Positions 37,187 to 45,728 of a stretch of 64,000 nucleotides of DNA are shown one piece after another. The position numbers and the translations under genes are program-made. The stretch is from positions 232,766 to 296,765 of the forward strand of contig NZ_JBHSBI010000014.1 of the NCBI RefSeq assembly GCF_042650645.1, given 5' to 3'. The notes below the pieces were generated by a model. That model searched no databases. It saw only the letters and a program-made list of their open reading frames with translations, and had not been told where the DNA came from. The DNA comes from Nonomuraea purpurea (GTDB lineage Bacteria > Actinomycetota > Actinomycetes > Streptosporangiales > Streptosporangiaceae). Each line of letters starts with the position of its first letter. The stretch's first letter is position 1.

Positions 37187-37558
37187 ATGGACGGCTACTT
37201 CGGGTCTTACGTACTCGTCGCCGCACTGCTCGCCATCGGCATCGCCATCGTGGCCGGCGCCCTGCTGGCCAACCGCCTCCTCCGCCCCTCCCGCCCAACC
37301 CCAGAAAAGCTGACCACGTACGAATGCGGCGTGGACCCGGTTGGGGAAGGATGGGCGCAGTCCCAGGTGCGGTACTACGTGTTCACGTACCTGTACGTGG
37401 TGTTCGCCGTAGACGCCGTCTTCCTCTTCCCCTGGGCCACCGTCTTCGACGCCCCCGGCTACGGCCTGACCACCCTGGTGGAGATGTTCGTGTTCCTGGG
37501 CTTCATCGCCCTGGGGATCGTGTACGCCTGGCGCAAACGCGTACTCACCTGGACCTGA
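37187..37558 (+). CDS. nuoA: NADH-quinone oxidoreductase subunit A-like
   Basis: 123 aa, three membrane helices, the usual NuoA size. YECGVDP and FTYLYVVFAVDAVFLFPW are signature NuoA stretches, and the third helix ends in YAWRKRVLTW. ATG 37187 is the only start giving a normal N-terminus; the ribosome site (CTGGAG) is weak and 13 nt away. NuoA is part of the membrane arm near the quinone site. Confidence 0.92.
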   Translation: MDGYFGSYVLVAALLAIGIAIVAGALLANRLLRPSRPTPEKLTTYECGVDPVGEGWAQSQVRYYVFTYLYVVFAVDAVFLFPWATVFDAPGYGLTTLVEMFVFLGFIALGIVYAWRKRVLTWT

Positions 37559-37685
37559 CCACCACCCCGAGCCAAACCCGCAACCGCCGCACTCCCACCA
37601 TCATCGACCACGGCCACCCGCCACCACACACCCCACGAAGCCACTGAGCCCCCAAAGCCCTAAAACGACCCAAACCCACTTCTCG

Positions 37686-37776
37686 CTCAACGTGCGGCGC
37701 CCGCTCAACGTGCGGCGCCCGGTGAAGGTATGGCGCATTCGCGATCCTGTGGCGGCCGGTGAACGTGCGGCGCCCG
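37686..37776. repeat. 18-bp tandem repeats between nuoA and nuoB
   Basis: CTCAACGTGCGGCGCCCG occurs at 37686 and 37704 in perfect tandem; a decayed copy follows at 37722 and a near-perfect one lies at 37759 (GTGAACGTGCGGCGCCCG). They occupy part of the 362-bp nuoA-nuoB gap, in which I see no gene. Confidence 0.8.
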
Positions 37777-37920
37777 CTCCATCACGCCCAATCCCACGCT
37801 CCAGCAAGCTTTCTACCACCGCACTCCAGGCCCTCCACCGGCCGCCCCACCGCTGAACCCGAGCGAACCCGAGCGAACCCAACAGCCCAACCTTTGCCTG
37901 ACCTGCGATTCGCGGCAAGA

Positions 37921-38457
37921 ATGGACACCATGGCAGCAACGGATCTCCCGATGCCCACGGTGGGCCCAATTTCCAGGCTGGCGCCCAAACCAATGCGTTT
38001 TGTGCTCAACTGGGGCCGCCGCTACTCACTGTGGGTGTTCAACTTCGGGCTGGCCTGCTGCGCCATCGAGTTCATCGCGGCCTCGACCAGCAGGCACGAC
38101 TTCATCAGGTTCGGCGTGATCCCGTTCGCCAACGGCCCCCGCCAGGCCGACCTGATGATCGTCTCAGGAACGGTCACCGACAAGATGGCCCCGGCAGTGA
38201 AGCGCCTCTACGAGCAGATGCCCGACCCCAAGTACGTCATCTCGTTCGGCGCCTGCTCCAACTCCGGCGGCCCCTACTGGGACTCCTACTGCGTCACCAA
38301 CGGCGTGGACCAGATCATCCCGGTGGACGTCTACGTGCCCGGCTGCCCGCCCCGCCCGGAGGCCCTCCTTTACGGCATCATGAAGCTGCAGGAGAAGATC
38401 GCGGGGGAGAATCTCGCCGACCGCTTCATCCCGCCGTCCTCGGGAGAGCAGGCATGA
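37921..38457 (+). CDS. nuoB: NADH-quinone oxidoreductase subunit B-like
   Basis: 178 aa. The N2 cluster ligands are visible: FGLACCAIEF (two adjacent Cys), SFGACSNSGGPYW and VPGCPPRPEALLYG. Start taken at ATG 37921; ATG 37930 is an alternative. NuoB carries the last Fe-S cluster before quinone and normally sits against NuoD, which is not encoded here. The stop overlaps nuoC. Confidence 0.94.
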   Translation: MDTMAATDLPMPTVGPISRLAPKPMRFVLNWGRRYSLWVFNFGLACCAIEFIAASTSRHDFIRFGVIPFANGPRQADLMIVSGTVTDKMAPAVKRLYEQMPDPKYVISFGACSNSGGPYWDSYCVTNGVDQIIPVDVYVPGCPPRPEALLYGIMKLQEKIAGENLADRFIPPSSGEQA

Positions 38458-39020
38458 ACGCGGGCACCGCACCCCCCGTAGCCGACCGCTTCGCCTCCCA
38501 CTTCGGTGACCGAGCCCAACTCTCGGAGTCGTACGGCGACATCACCGTTGACGTCGCCCCAACCGACTGGCTCGAACTCCTGACGTTCGCCCGAGACGAC
38601 CTCGACCACGCGTTCTTCGACTGGCTGACGGGCGTGGACGACCCACCAGAGGCGTTCCTGGTGGTGGCCCACGTCTACAGCCTCTCCACCGGTTCCCGCC
38701 TGCTGCTACGCACCCGCGTCCCCCGCACGGCCCCACACCTGCCGAGCGCCGTAGAGATCTACCGGGGCGCCAATTGGCACGAACGCGAAACGTACGAGAT
38801 GTTCGGCATCATCTTCGACAACCACCCCAATCTCGTCCCATTGCTGCTCCCTGACGGCTTCGAGGGCAACCCCCTCCGCAAAGACTTCATCCTTGCGGCG
38901 CGCGTCGCCAAACCCTGGCCCGGAGCCAAAGAGCCTGGCGAATCCGGCCACGGCGCCCCCAGCCGCCGCAAAACCCTCCCCCCAGGAGTCCCCGCCGACT
39001 GGGGCACCCCCAATGTCTAA
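38454..39020 (+). CDS. nuoC: NADH-quinone oxidoreductase subunit C-like
   Basis: 188 aa; ATGA overlap with nuoB. The 30-kDa signature is WHERETYEMFGIIFDNHPNL followed by LLPDGFEGNPLRKDF. A basic, Pro-rich end (about 150-188) extends past the usual domain. In complete operons nuoD comes next; here a 411-bp low-complexity stretch leads straight to nuoH. Confidence 0.92.
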   Translation: MNAGTAPPVADRFASHFGDRAQLSESYGDITVDVAPTDWLELLTFARDDLDHAFFDWLTGVDDPPEAFLVVAHVYSLSTGSRLLLRTRVPRTAPHLPSAVEIYRGANWHERETYEMFGIIFDNHPNLVPLLLPDGFEGNPLRKDFILAARVAKPWPGAKEPGESGHGAPSRRKTLPPGVPADWGTPNV

Positions 39021-39453
39021 CCCTCCCTCACCCCAAACCCGCCAAGCTCCAATCCCACCGAAGCTCTCCGCACCAACAGGGCCTCGCTCCACACCCACCC
39101 CGCTCACCCACCCACCCCAATCATCTCCAACCGGCTCACCGCGTCCGGCTCACCGCGTCCGGCTCACCGCGTCCGGCTCACCGCGTCCGGCTCACCGCGT
39201 CCGGCCCGTCCAGCCCAGCCCGTCCAGCCCAGCCACCTGGTCCACTCCAACCGGCGCACCGCGATTGGCCCGCTCCGACCGGCCAGGATTCCCGGCCTGG
39301 CACACCGCGACCAAACCAACCCAGGCCCGCCCCAACCCAGGCCCGCCCCAACCCAGGCCCGCTTCAACCAATAGCCCTTTGCCTGCAAACCCACGCCTCG
39401 CCAACCGACTAGGAGCCGAGGAGCCGCCCAAATGTTTCTTGAAGTGGTGCTGA
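39013..39453 (+). CDS. Possible Pro/Ser/Arg-rich ORF bridging nuoC and nuoH
   Basis: 146 codons. Its ATG overlaps the nuoC stop and its stop lies 22 nt inside nuoH, so ribosomes could read through the whole gap where nuoD would be expected. The product is low complexity (Pro, Ser, Thr, Arg) with repeats encoded by the 14-bp and 16-bp DNA repeats. No similarity to NuoD is seen and codon third positions are not strongly biased, so it may be non-coding. Confidence 0.25.
   Translation: MSNPPSPQTRQAPIPPKLSAPTGPRSTPTPLTHPPQSSPTGSPRPAHRVRLTASGSPRPAHRVRPVQPSPSSPATWSTPTGAPRLARSDRPGFPAWHTATKPTQARPNPGPPQPRPASTNSPLPANPRLANRLGAEEPPKCFLKWC
39131..39200. repeat. Five perfect 14-bp tandem repeats between nuoC and nuoH
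   Basis: CCGGCTCACCGCGT is repeated five times without a mismatch, followed by two copies of a different 14-bp unit (CCCGTCCAGCCCAG). Perfect copies point to recent slippage expansion. Confidence 0.92.
39316..39363. repeat. Three 16-bp tandem repeats before nuoH
   Basis: CCAACCCAGGCCCGCC three times (the last copy ends in CT), 68 bp upstream of nuoH. A second independent repeat array in the same 411-bp gap. Confidence 0.88.
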
Positions 39454-40376
39454 GCTTCGCCGTCATCCTCATCGTGTTCCTGGTTCTGCCCTTGATCATC
39501 GGTCAGACCGAACACAAGGTCATGGCCCACATGCAGTCACGCCTGGGCCCCATGTACGCGGGTCGCTTCCACGGCTGGGCGCAGCTCATCGCCGATGGGG
39601 TGAAGTTCGCCCAGAAGGAGGACATCATCCCGGCCGCGGCCGACCGCCGCATCTTCATGATCGCCCCCGGCGTGGCTCTGGTCCCTTATCTTGTCGTCCT
39701 GATCGCCATCCCCATCGATCGCGGCCGCGTCGCCGTCAACCTCGATCTCGGCCTTTTCTTCGTCCTGGCCGTCATGGGCGTCGGCGTGCTCGGCTCGATC
39801 ATGGCCGGTTGGGCGTCGGCCAACAAATATTCGGTTCTCGGCGGCATGCGTTCGGCCGCTCAGCTCATGTCGTACGAGTTGCCTCTCGTCCTGGCGGCCT
39901 CCTCCGTGGCGATGGCCGCGGGCACTCTGTCGATTCCCGGCATCGTCGAAGCGTGGCAGTGGTGGTGGCTGCCGTGGCAGGCCATCGGCGGCGTCGTCTT
40001 CTTCCTCGCGGGTCTGGCCGAGCTTCGTCGCCCCCCGTTCGACATGCCGATCGCCGAGTCCGAGATCATCATGGGCCCGATGACCGAGTACACCGGCATG
40101 CGTTTCGCCCTCTTCATGCTCTCCGAGTACGCCGGCATCGTCGTCTTGTCCTTCTTGACCACCGTCCTGTTCCTCGGCGGCTGGCACGGCCCGTTCCTGC
40201 CCGGCTGGATGTGGACGCTGATCAAGGTGTTCCTGCTGTCGTTCGTCGTGATCTGGCTCCGCGTGACGTACCCGCGGCTGCGCGAGGACCAGCTCCAAAA
40301 GCTCGCCTGGGCCGTCCTCGTCCCGCTGGCCCTCCTCCAACTCGCCCTCACGGGTATCATCAAGGTCGCCTTCTAA
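39432..40376 (+). CDS. nuoH: NADH-quinone oxidoreductase subunit H-like
   Basis: 314 aa, about 8 membrane helices. Signature stretches QSRLGPMYAGRFHGWAQLI and GLAELRRPPFDMPIAESE are kept, including the acidic quinone-channel residues. GAGGAG lies upstream of the ATG. After it the operon is broken by two unrelated genes before nuoI. Confidence 0.94.
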   Translation: MFLEVVLSFAVILIVFLVLPLIIGQTEHKVMAHMQSRLGPMYAGRFHGWAQLIADGVKFAQKEDIIPAAADRRIFMIAPGVALVPYLVVLIAIPIDRGRVAVNLDLGLFFVLAVMGVGVLGSIMAGWASANKYSVLGGMRSAAQLMSYELPLVLAASSVAMAAGTLSIPGIVEAWQWWWLPWQAIGGVVFFLAGLAELRRPPFDMPIAESEIIMGPMTEYTGMRFALFMLSEYAGIVVLSFLTTVLFLGGWHGPFLPGWMWTLIKVFLLSFVVIWLRVTYPRLREDQLQKLAWAVLVPLALLQLALTGIIKVAF

Positions 40377-40444
40377 CGGAGCGGAAACTCCGCATCTCCC
40401 TCCTTCGTCATACATGAACAGCGACTTAATGGGGGAAATGGCCA

Positions 40445-41413
40445 ATGAATCAGCTCCGTCCCATCGCAGGCGCAACAAAGGGCAGTAGACGCCCCAAAAC
40501 CGTTCTGATCTCTGACGGAGCAACTCTGACCGTCACCGACAACGCTTCGGGCCATTCGCTACGCGTGACACCGGCCGCCCTCTACACCTATAAATACGTC
40601 CAGCAGTCCACCACGAAATCCGGCCATGATCCTAAGCTCCCCTCTGTCAAAGGCATGGCCGCCTTGGACGCCGACGGCCTCGTCCTGCTCGACTTACCGG
40701 GCGAGTGGTACAAGACGGACGTGGAGCGGTTCATCGCGAAGTCCGGCATCCCGCTGGTGGACGCCCGCTCACAGCCCCCGCACCAAGTACGCACGACGCT
40801 GGCGAGCCGCGCTCCCGGCTGGCAACGTTTACGTGGCCTCCCAGACCGCGCCCTGCGTAAGTGGCAGAAACCGGCAGCCATCGGCGCCGGAGCCGTCGGC
40901 TTGATCACCATGGCCTACCTGGTCTCTGTCGGCTTATGGGGCGCCTGGCGCGGCCTGTCCGCGGTCGGCTCGATGTTCCTGGATCTCCTCCACGTCAAAT
41001 GGCTGGGAGTAGCATTCAGCCCGGCCCTGCTGTTCATTCGCCCCGTCCGGGCAAGGTTGCACCGCTGGCGCACAAAACGGGGATTCGTCCTGGGCCTGCC
41101 ATGGGGCCTCAACCTACGCACCGAACCGTACGACAAAATCCGCATCATCCACGGCAGCCACGTGATAACCGAACTACGCACGGGCGAATCGCCAGGCCAG
41201 GCATTCAGCCTGCTGCTTTACTATCACGAGGACCTGACCGGCCTCTTCATCCTCGACAGACCCGGTCGCGCCCTCCACCACCTTCCGGGCCCCTGGTCCC
41301 CGGAAGTCGCCAACACCTTCGCCAAACGCAACAAACTCATCCTGGCCGTACACCGCCTGACCCGCGACGAGTACCTCGCCCTCACCAAGAACACCCAGGA
41401 AGCAACGCCCTGA
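40445..41413 (+). CDS. Unknown membrane protein inside the nuo operon
   Basis: 322 aa. Soluble N-terminus (1-135) then one or two membrane helices (about 142-165 and 172-195), then a cytoplasmic C-terminal domain (IRIIHGSHVITELRTGESPG..LLLYYHEDLTGLFILDRPGRALHHLPGPW). I do not recognise a family. It lies 68 bp after nuoH on the same strand and is convergent with the kinase gene, so the two may act together. Confidence 0.78.
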   Translation: MNQLRPIAGATKGSRRPKTVLISDGATLTVTDNASGHSLRVTPAALYTYKYVQQSTTKSGHDPKLPSVKGMAALDADGLVLLDLPGEWYKTDVERFIAKSGIPLVDARSQPPHQVRTTLASRAPGWQRLRGLPDRALRKWQKPAAIGAGAVGLITMAYLVSVGLWGAWRGLSAVGSMFLDLLHVKWLGVAFSPALLFIRPVRARLHRWRTKRGFVLGLPWGLNLRTEPYDKIRIIHGSHVITELRTGESPGQAFSLLLYYHEDLTGLFILDRPGRALHHLPGPWSPEVANTFAKRNKLILAVHRLTRDEYLALTKNTQEATP

Positions 41414-41455
41414 CACGCCAGCCCTCGGCAGCGCGATCTTCGTACATCAACCCGA

Positions 41456-42637
41456 TCAGTGAACGATCGCCAACATCACATCAGAGGCCGAAGGCCGATT
41501 CTCCGACTGCTTGTTCAGGCAAGATCCCACGATCCCACGTAACGCAGGCGGCAACGGCGATAAGTCCGGATGGAACGTGAGCACCCGGTTGAACACCGCG
41601 GGCACGGTATCCTCCCCGAACGCCGGCCGTCCCGTCGCCGCGAACATCATCGTCACAGCCCAACTGAACACATCGGAAGCCGGCCCCACAGTCGCCCCGG
41701 TCAACTGCTCGGGCGACATATAAGGTGGCGTCCCCACCATTTTCCCGGACGTCATGGTCACTTGATCCAGCGCTCGCGCGATTCCGAAGTCGATCACCCG
41801 AGGCCCGTCGTGCCCGATGAGCACGTTGCTCGGCTTGAAGTCACGATGCACGATCCCGGCCTTGTGGATGGCGGCCAACGCCCCGGCTGTGGACAACGCC
41901 AGCCGAGTCAGACTGTCCTCGTCGCGCGGCCCGTGCTTCTTGACGAGTTGCTCGAGAGAGGGCCCCTCCACGTACTCGCTGACAATGTACGCGTGCTGCC
42001 CCGTGATGTTCACATCGAGCACCCGGGCTGTGGAAAACGTCGCCACCCGACGGGCCGCGTCCACTTCCCGCGCGAACCTGGCCCGCGCCATCTCGTCGAC
42101 CAGATCATGCAGCACCTTCACCGCCACCCGCGACCCGTTGGGCGCCATGGCCAGGTAAACGGCGCCCTGCCCGCCCCGCCCGAGAGACTGGAGCACCCGA
42201 TAGTGCCCGATCCAGTCCGGCTCCCCGGGACGCCGCTGGTGGGAGGGCGAAGTGGTCCGCTGGTGCAGGTCGGTCGGCTGGTACGGAACTGCCTTCTGGT
42301 ACGTGGGTGCCTTGAGCCGTGCCCGCACCATGAACGGCACCAGAATCCCGGAATGGATGACCCCGCCGATCCAACTGACCACAAGCCCCAGCGACACCAA
42401 CATGGACAAAGGGTCAGGAATGTCCTCGCCGTACGCCAGTACCGCGATCACGAACGACCCGATGCTCACCAGGTAGCCTGACGCGGCGAGAACCTGCCAG
42501 ACGCTCTGCATCCAGAAAGCCGCGAACCCGATCGTGAACGGGGTCGCCAAACCGCAGGTGAACAGGGGTAGGCAGGCCCACACGACGGCGGCCGCCCACG
42601 CCCCGGCACTGGGACGGACCGTATGGCTACGCTGCAT
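41456..42637 (-). CDS. Ser/Thr protein kinase with N-terminal membrane domain
   Basis: 393 aa. Residues 1-105 hold three to four membrane helices; the Hanks-type kinase domain follows (about 145-393) with GRGGQG (153-158), VAVKVL (K174), HRDFKPSN (catalytic D266) and DFG (D283). The order is the reverse of PknB, where the kinase is N-terminal and a sensor lies outside. There is no extracellular domain of note, so signals may come from within the membrane. Antisense to the nuo operon, between nuoH and nuoI. Confidence 0.92.
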   Translation of the reverse strand: MQRSHTVRPSAGAWAAAVVWACLPLFTCGLATPFTIGFAAFWMQSVWQVLAASGYLVSIGSFVIAVLAYGEDIPDPLSMLVSLGLVVSWIGGVIHSGILVPFMVRARLKAPTYQKAVPYQPTDLHQRTTSPSHQRRPGEPDWIGHYRVLQSLGRGGQGAVYLAMAPNGSRVAVKVLHDLVDEMARARFAREVDAARRVATFSTARVLDVNITGQHAYIVSEYVEGPSLEQLVKKHGPRDEDSLTRLALSTAGALAAIHKAGIVHRDFKPSNVLIGHDGPRVIDFGIARALDQVTMTSGKMVGTPPYMSPEQLTGATVGPASDVFSWAVTMMFAATGRPAFGEDTVPAVFNRVLTFHPDLSPLPPALRGIVGSCLNKQSENRPSASDVMLAIVH

Positions 42638-42790
42638 GGCCGAGAGACTATCGCCCTACCGTCCTTCGTATCCGCCCATGCACACAGCCTGTGGATAACC
42701 TCCGGCCAACCTGTGGATGACTGTGGAAAACCTGGGGACAAGGCTCTGTATCATTCACCTGTGCGGCCAAGTACGTCATGATGTTGAGGC

Positions 42791-44218
42791 ATGGGGCGGA
42801 TACCGGGAGTAGGTCTGGCGAAAGGGTTGTCCATCACCCTTCGCCACATGCTGCGCAAGTCGGTCACCCAGCAGTATCCCGAGGTCAAGCCCGCCCTCCC
42901 GCCGCGCAGCCGAGGCGTTATCGCCCTAGTTGAGGAAAACTGCACCTCTTGCATGCTCTGTGCCCGAGAGTGCCCCGACTGGTGCATCTACATCGACTCC
43001 CACAAGGAGACGATCCCGGCCCCCGAGGGTGGCCGCCCCCGTCAGCGCAACGTCCTCGACCGCTTCGCCATCGACTTCTCCCTGTGCATGTACTGCGGCA
43101 TCTGCATTGAGGTGTGTCCCTTTGACGCCCTCTTCTGGTCGCCGGAGTTCGAGTACGCGGACGGCGACATCCGTAACCTCCTGCACGAGAAGGACAAGCT
43201 GGCCACGTGGGCCCCCACAGTCCCACCACCTCCGGCCCACGACCCCGGCGCAGAGCCCCCGAAGGAGCTCACGGCCGCCCGCCGCCCACCCGCTCGTGCC
43301 GGCAAACCGGCCGCGCAGAAGGCCGCCCCAGGAGAAACGCCCCCAGCAGGCGGCCCGGCACGCCCCTCCAGACCGAGTACGGCAAAGCCGAGCCCTCCAG
43401 AACCAGACCAGGCGACGGACGCCACTGAGCCGAACCCGACGACAGGCACCGCAGGGTCAGACCAGGCGACGGACACCGCGCAGCCGAACTCGACGCCGGG
43501 CGTCGCAGCGCCGGACCAGGTGCCGGGCACCGCAGAGCCGAACCTGGCGCCGGACGTCGCAGGGTCAGACCAGGTGGCGGGTACCGCGCAGCCAAAGCCG
43601 ACGACGGGCACCAGAAGGCCAGACGCGACGAGTGGCGCCGCAGATCCGAAACCAACACCAAGCGCCACAGAACCGCCGTCCACGCCCGGCGCATCGATCG
43701 CCGAGCCGACCAAGGACATGCCCGGCGAAGGGCAATCACCCACGCCAACCGGCCGCCCTCGCAGAACGATGGCGAACGTACGCGGAATCCGCCCCCCAGG
43801 CGCCCTGCCGTCCCGCCCTCAGCCCGACGCACCTGCCACAGCCCGCACACCTGAACTCCCAGAGGGCGGCACCCCGCCCCCAGCAGAGGGCGACAAGTCC
43901 AGCACGCAAAGCCAGACAGACGCCTCCGACAACAGCACAGCCACAACAGAAGAGACGGACGACCCCAGCCGCCCCACACCACCAGGTAAGGGCACTGGCC
44001 CGTCCGGACAGCAACCCCGAGATCCGGCTTCATCCACAGGACGACCACCGCCAGAAGAGTTGTCCACAGCCTCAGGCCAACCGCAACCGGCACCCGATCC
44101 GGAGGAGCAAACTTCTCCCGCGAGCCCCCGCCGGCGCAGGATGGCCGATCCACGATCCATCCGACCGCCGGGGCGGCTCGGCCCCGACGAAACAAGGGAG
44201 TCCGAGGAGGAGTCGTGA
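42791..44218 (+). CDS. nuoI: NuoI-like 2[4Fe-4S] subunit with a long disordered tail
   Basis: 475 aa, versus about 160-200 for usual NuoI. Residues 1-150 are a normal NuoI with CTSCMLCARECPDWC and CMYCGICIEVCPFDAL (two 4Fe-4S clusters). From about 150 on the chain is Pro/Thr/Ala/Glu-rich and lacks predicted structure; it includes five 18-residue repeats (206-295) and two copies of R-R-x-M-A-x-x-R-x-I-R-P-P-G (about 322-335 and 447-460). The tail would lie on the cytoplasmic side of the electron-input region. The stop overlaps nuoJ. Confidence 0.93.
   Translation: MGRIPGVGLAKGLSITLRHMLRKSVTQQYPEVKPALPPRSRGVIALVEENCTSCMLCARECPDWCIYIDSHKETIPAPEGGRPRQRNVLDRFAIDFSLCMYCGICIEVCPFDALFWSPEFEYADGDIRNLLHEKDKLATWAPTVPPPPAHDPGAEPPKELTAARRPPARAGKPAAQKAAPGETPPAGGPARPSRPSTAKPSPPEPDQATDATEPNPTTGTAGSDQATDTAQPNSTPGVAAPDQVPGTAEPNLAPDVAGSDQVAGTAQPKPTTGTRRPDATSGAADPKPTPSATEPPSTPGASIAEPTKDMPGEGQSPTPTGRPRRTMANVRGIRPPGALPSRPQPDAPATARTPELPEGGTPPPAEGDKSSTQSQTDASDNSTATTEETDDPSRPTPPGKGTGPSGQQPRDPASSTGRPPPEELSTASGQPQPAPDPEEQTSPASPRRRRMADPRSIRPPGRLGPDETRESEEES
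43406..43675 (+). repeat. Five 54-bp tandem repeats inside nuoI
   Basis: Units of 18 residues beginning at codons 206, 224, 242, 260 and 278, of the form D-Q-x-x-x-x-A-x-P-N/K-x-T/A-x-G. Third positions and some residues vary, so the repeats are old and keep frame. Confidence 0.82.
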
Positions 44219-44919
44219 CCGAGGCGGTGCCCTCCTACCTGTCACCCACCGGGCAAGAGATCGTCTTCTTGCTGCTGGGCGCGGTAGCGGTTGGATCGGC
44301 GCTGCTTGTCGTCACGACCAAACAACTCGTCCACGCCGCCCTCTGGCTGGTGGTCTGCTTCGGCGCGCTGGCGGGCGGTTACCTGGTACTGACCGCCGAG
44401 TTCGTGGCATGGGTCCAGGTGCTCATCTACGTGGGCGCGGTCGTCGTGCTGATGCTCTTCGGCATCATGCTGACCCGCGCGCCCATCGGCCGGTCCGCGG
44501 ACCTCGACAGCGGCAACCGGCTGATCGCGGCCGTGGTGGCCATAGCGACGGCGGCCATCCTGGTCACAGTGGTGATCGACGGCTTCCGAACGGCGTACAC
44601 ACCGCTGACCCCCGGCTCGGGAGCCGCGAAGGAACTGGGTGCCAGCGTGTTCGCCACCTGGGTCCTGCCCTTCGAGGCCCTCTCGGTGCTCCTGCTGGCG
44701 GCGTTGATCGGCGCCATCGTGATCTCCCGCACAGACATCTCCGCAGGCTCCCCAACCGATCAGAACGGCAGCCCATCACCGAGCCCCGACGAGACCCGAA
44801 CCACAGCCCATCCACCGCCCCAAGAGACAGACGGCACCCGCGCGCCCGACGGCTCTGACAAGACCGCGAGCGACACTGCCGACGGCAGCCGTCCACCCGA
44901 CCAGAGCGGGGGGAACTAG
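44215..44919 (+). CDS. nuoJ: NADH-quinone oxidoreductase subunit J-like
   Basis: 234 aa. GTG start overlaps the nuoI stop (GTGA). Five membrane helices (about 17-165) with WVQVLIYVGAVVVLMLFGIML, the signature with the broken TM3 helix. A Ser/Pro/Thr/Asp-rich tail of about 60 residues follows. The stop (TAG) shares its G with the nuoK GTG. Confidence 0.92.
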   Translation: MTEAVPSYLSPTGQEIVFLLLGAVAVGSALLVVTTKQLVHAALWLVVCFGALAGGYLVLTAEFVAWVQVLIYVGAVVVLMLFGIMLTRAPIGRSADLDSGNRLIAAVVAIATAAILVTVVIDGFRTAYTPLTPGSGAAKELGASVFATWVLPFEALSVLLLAALIGAIVISRTDISAGSPTDQNGSPSPSPDETRTTAHPPPQETDGTRAPDGSDKTASDTADGSRPPDQSGGN

Positions 44920-45728
44920 TGCACATCGTCTATCCGGCGGTCGTCTCCGCGCTCCTATTCTCCATAGGCGTGTACGGCGTGCTCGCCCGGCGCAACACGA
45001 TCCTCGTGCTGATGTCGGTCGAGCTCATGCTCAACGCCGTCAACCTCAACCTGGTCGCCTTCGACGTGTGGCTGGGCGACCGCCTGCACAGCGGCCAAGT
45101 CCTCACCCTCTTCGTCATCGTCATCGCCGCCGCCGAGGTCGGACTGGGCCTCGCGATCGTGCTGGCCCTCTACAGAAACCGCAGCACCGTCGACATCGAC
45201 CACCTCCGGGCCCTGGCCGAACCCACCGACGACTCCCACAGTCCGCGAGCCTTCGAACGCTCCCAGCCCCGCATCGAGATCCGCACCCCCGACCTCGAGC
45301 CGACTGGTGCGCCGAAGGTCGGGCAAACCCAAGCAGATCACCACAGAGATCATGAGGACGGCCCGACCTGGACCGAGCAGGCAGCAGAAAGCCGACAGAG
45401 CTTGGCCGAGCAGGCGGGGAAAGCACAACAGGACCAAGCCGAGCAGCCGGATACGCAGGAGCGCCGACCGCGCAGGTCTGAGCAACCGGAGGACCAGGGA
45501 GCCCGACCGCGCGGGGCTGAGCAGACAGAAGACCAGGGAGCGCGACGGCGCGGGGCTGAGCAGCCGGAGGACCAGGCAGCGCGACGGCGCGGGGTGAAAG
45601 ACCGGGCAGGCCGATCAGATCGGGCAGAGGAGACGGAAGACCGGGAAGAGCCATCGGAGCAGACCGCAGCGCATGACAACGGCGGACGTGAGGGCGAGCA
45701 GCCCGTCAAGCGAGGTGGCACGCAATGA
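44919..45728 (+). CDS. nuoK: NADH-quinone oxidoreductase subunit K-like with a charged repeat tail
   Basis: 269 aa, versus about 100 for usual NuoK. Residues 1-95 are a normal NuoK (three helices, VLMSVELMLNAVNLNLVAF with its conserved Glu, AAAEVGLGLAIVLALYR). The remaining 170 residues are highly charged (Glu, Gln, Arg, Asp), with four 13-residue repeats. GTG start touches the nuoJ stop; the stop overlaps nuoL. Confidence 0.92.
   Translation: MHIVYPAVVSALLFSIGVYGVLARRNTILVLMSVELMLNAVNLNLVAFDVWLGDRLHSGQVLTLFVIVIAAAEVGLGLAIVLALYRNRSTVDIDHLRALAEPTDDSHSPRAFERSQPRIEIRTPDLEPTGAPKVGQTQADHHRDHEDGPTWTEQAAESRQSLAEQAGKAQQDQAEQPDTQERRPRRSEQPEDQGARPRGAEQTEDQGARRRGAEQPEDQAARRRGVKDRAGRSDRAEETEDREEPSEQTAAHDNGGREGEQPVKRGGTQ
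45442..45597 (+). repeat. Four 39-bp tandem repeats inside the nuoK tail
   Basis: Units at 45442, 45481, 45520 and 45559 encode E-Q-x-x-D-Q-x-x-R-x-R-x-x. The last three are close to identical (EQPEDQGARPRGA type), the first is decayed. Frame is kept. Confidence 0.88.

Noticed and set aside
37601..37993. Minus-strand ORF over the nuoA-nuoB gap
   Set aside because: Its odd RRTLSGRRTLS stretch is only the 18-bp repeats read backwards; it runs into nuoB.
39131..39200. CRISPR-like repeats
   Set aside because: The 14-bp units are directly adjacent with no spacers.
39021..39431. Hidden or frameshifted nuoD
   Set aside because: Only about 410 bp and all six frames are low complexity; NuoD needs about 1.2 kb.
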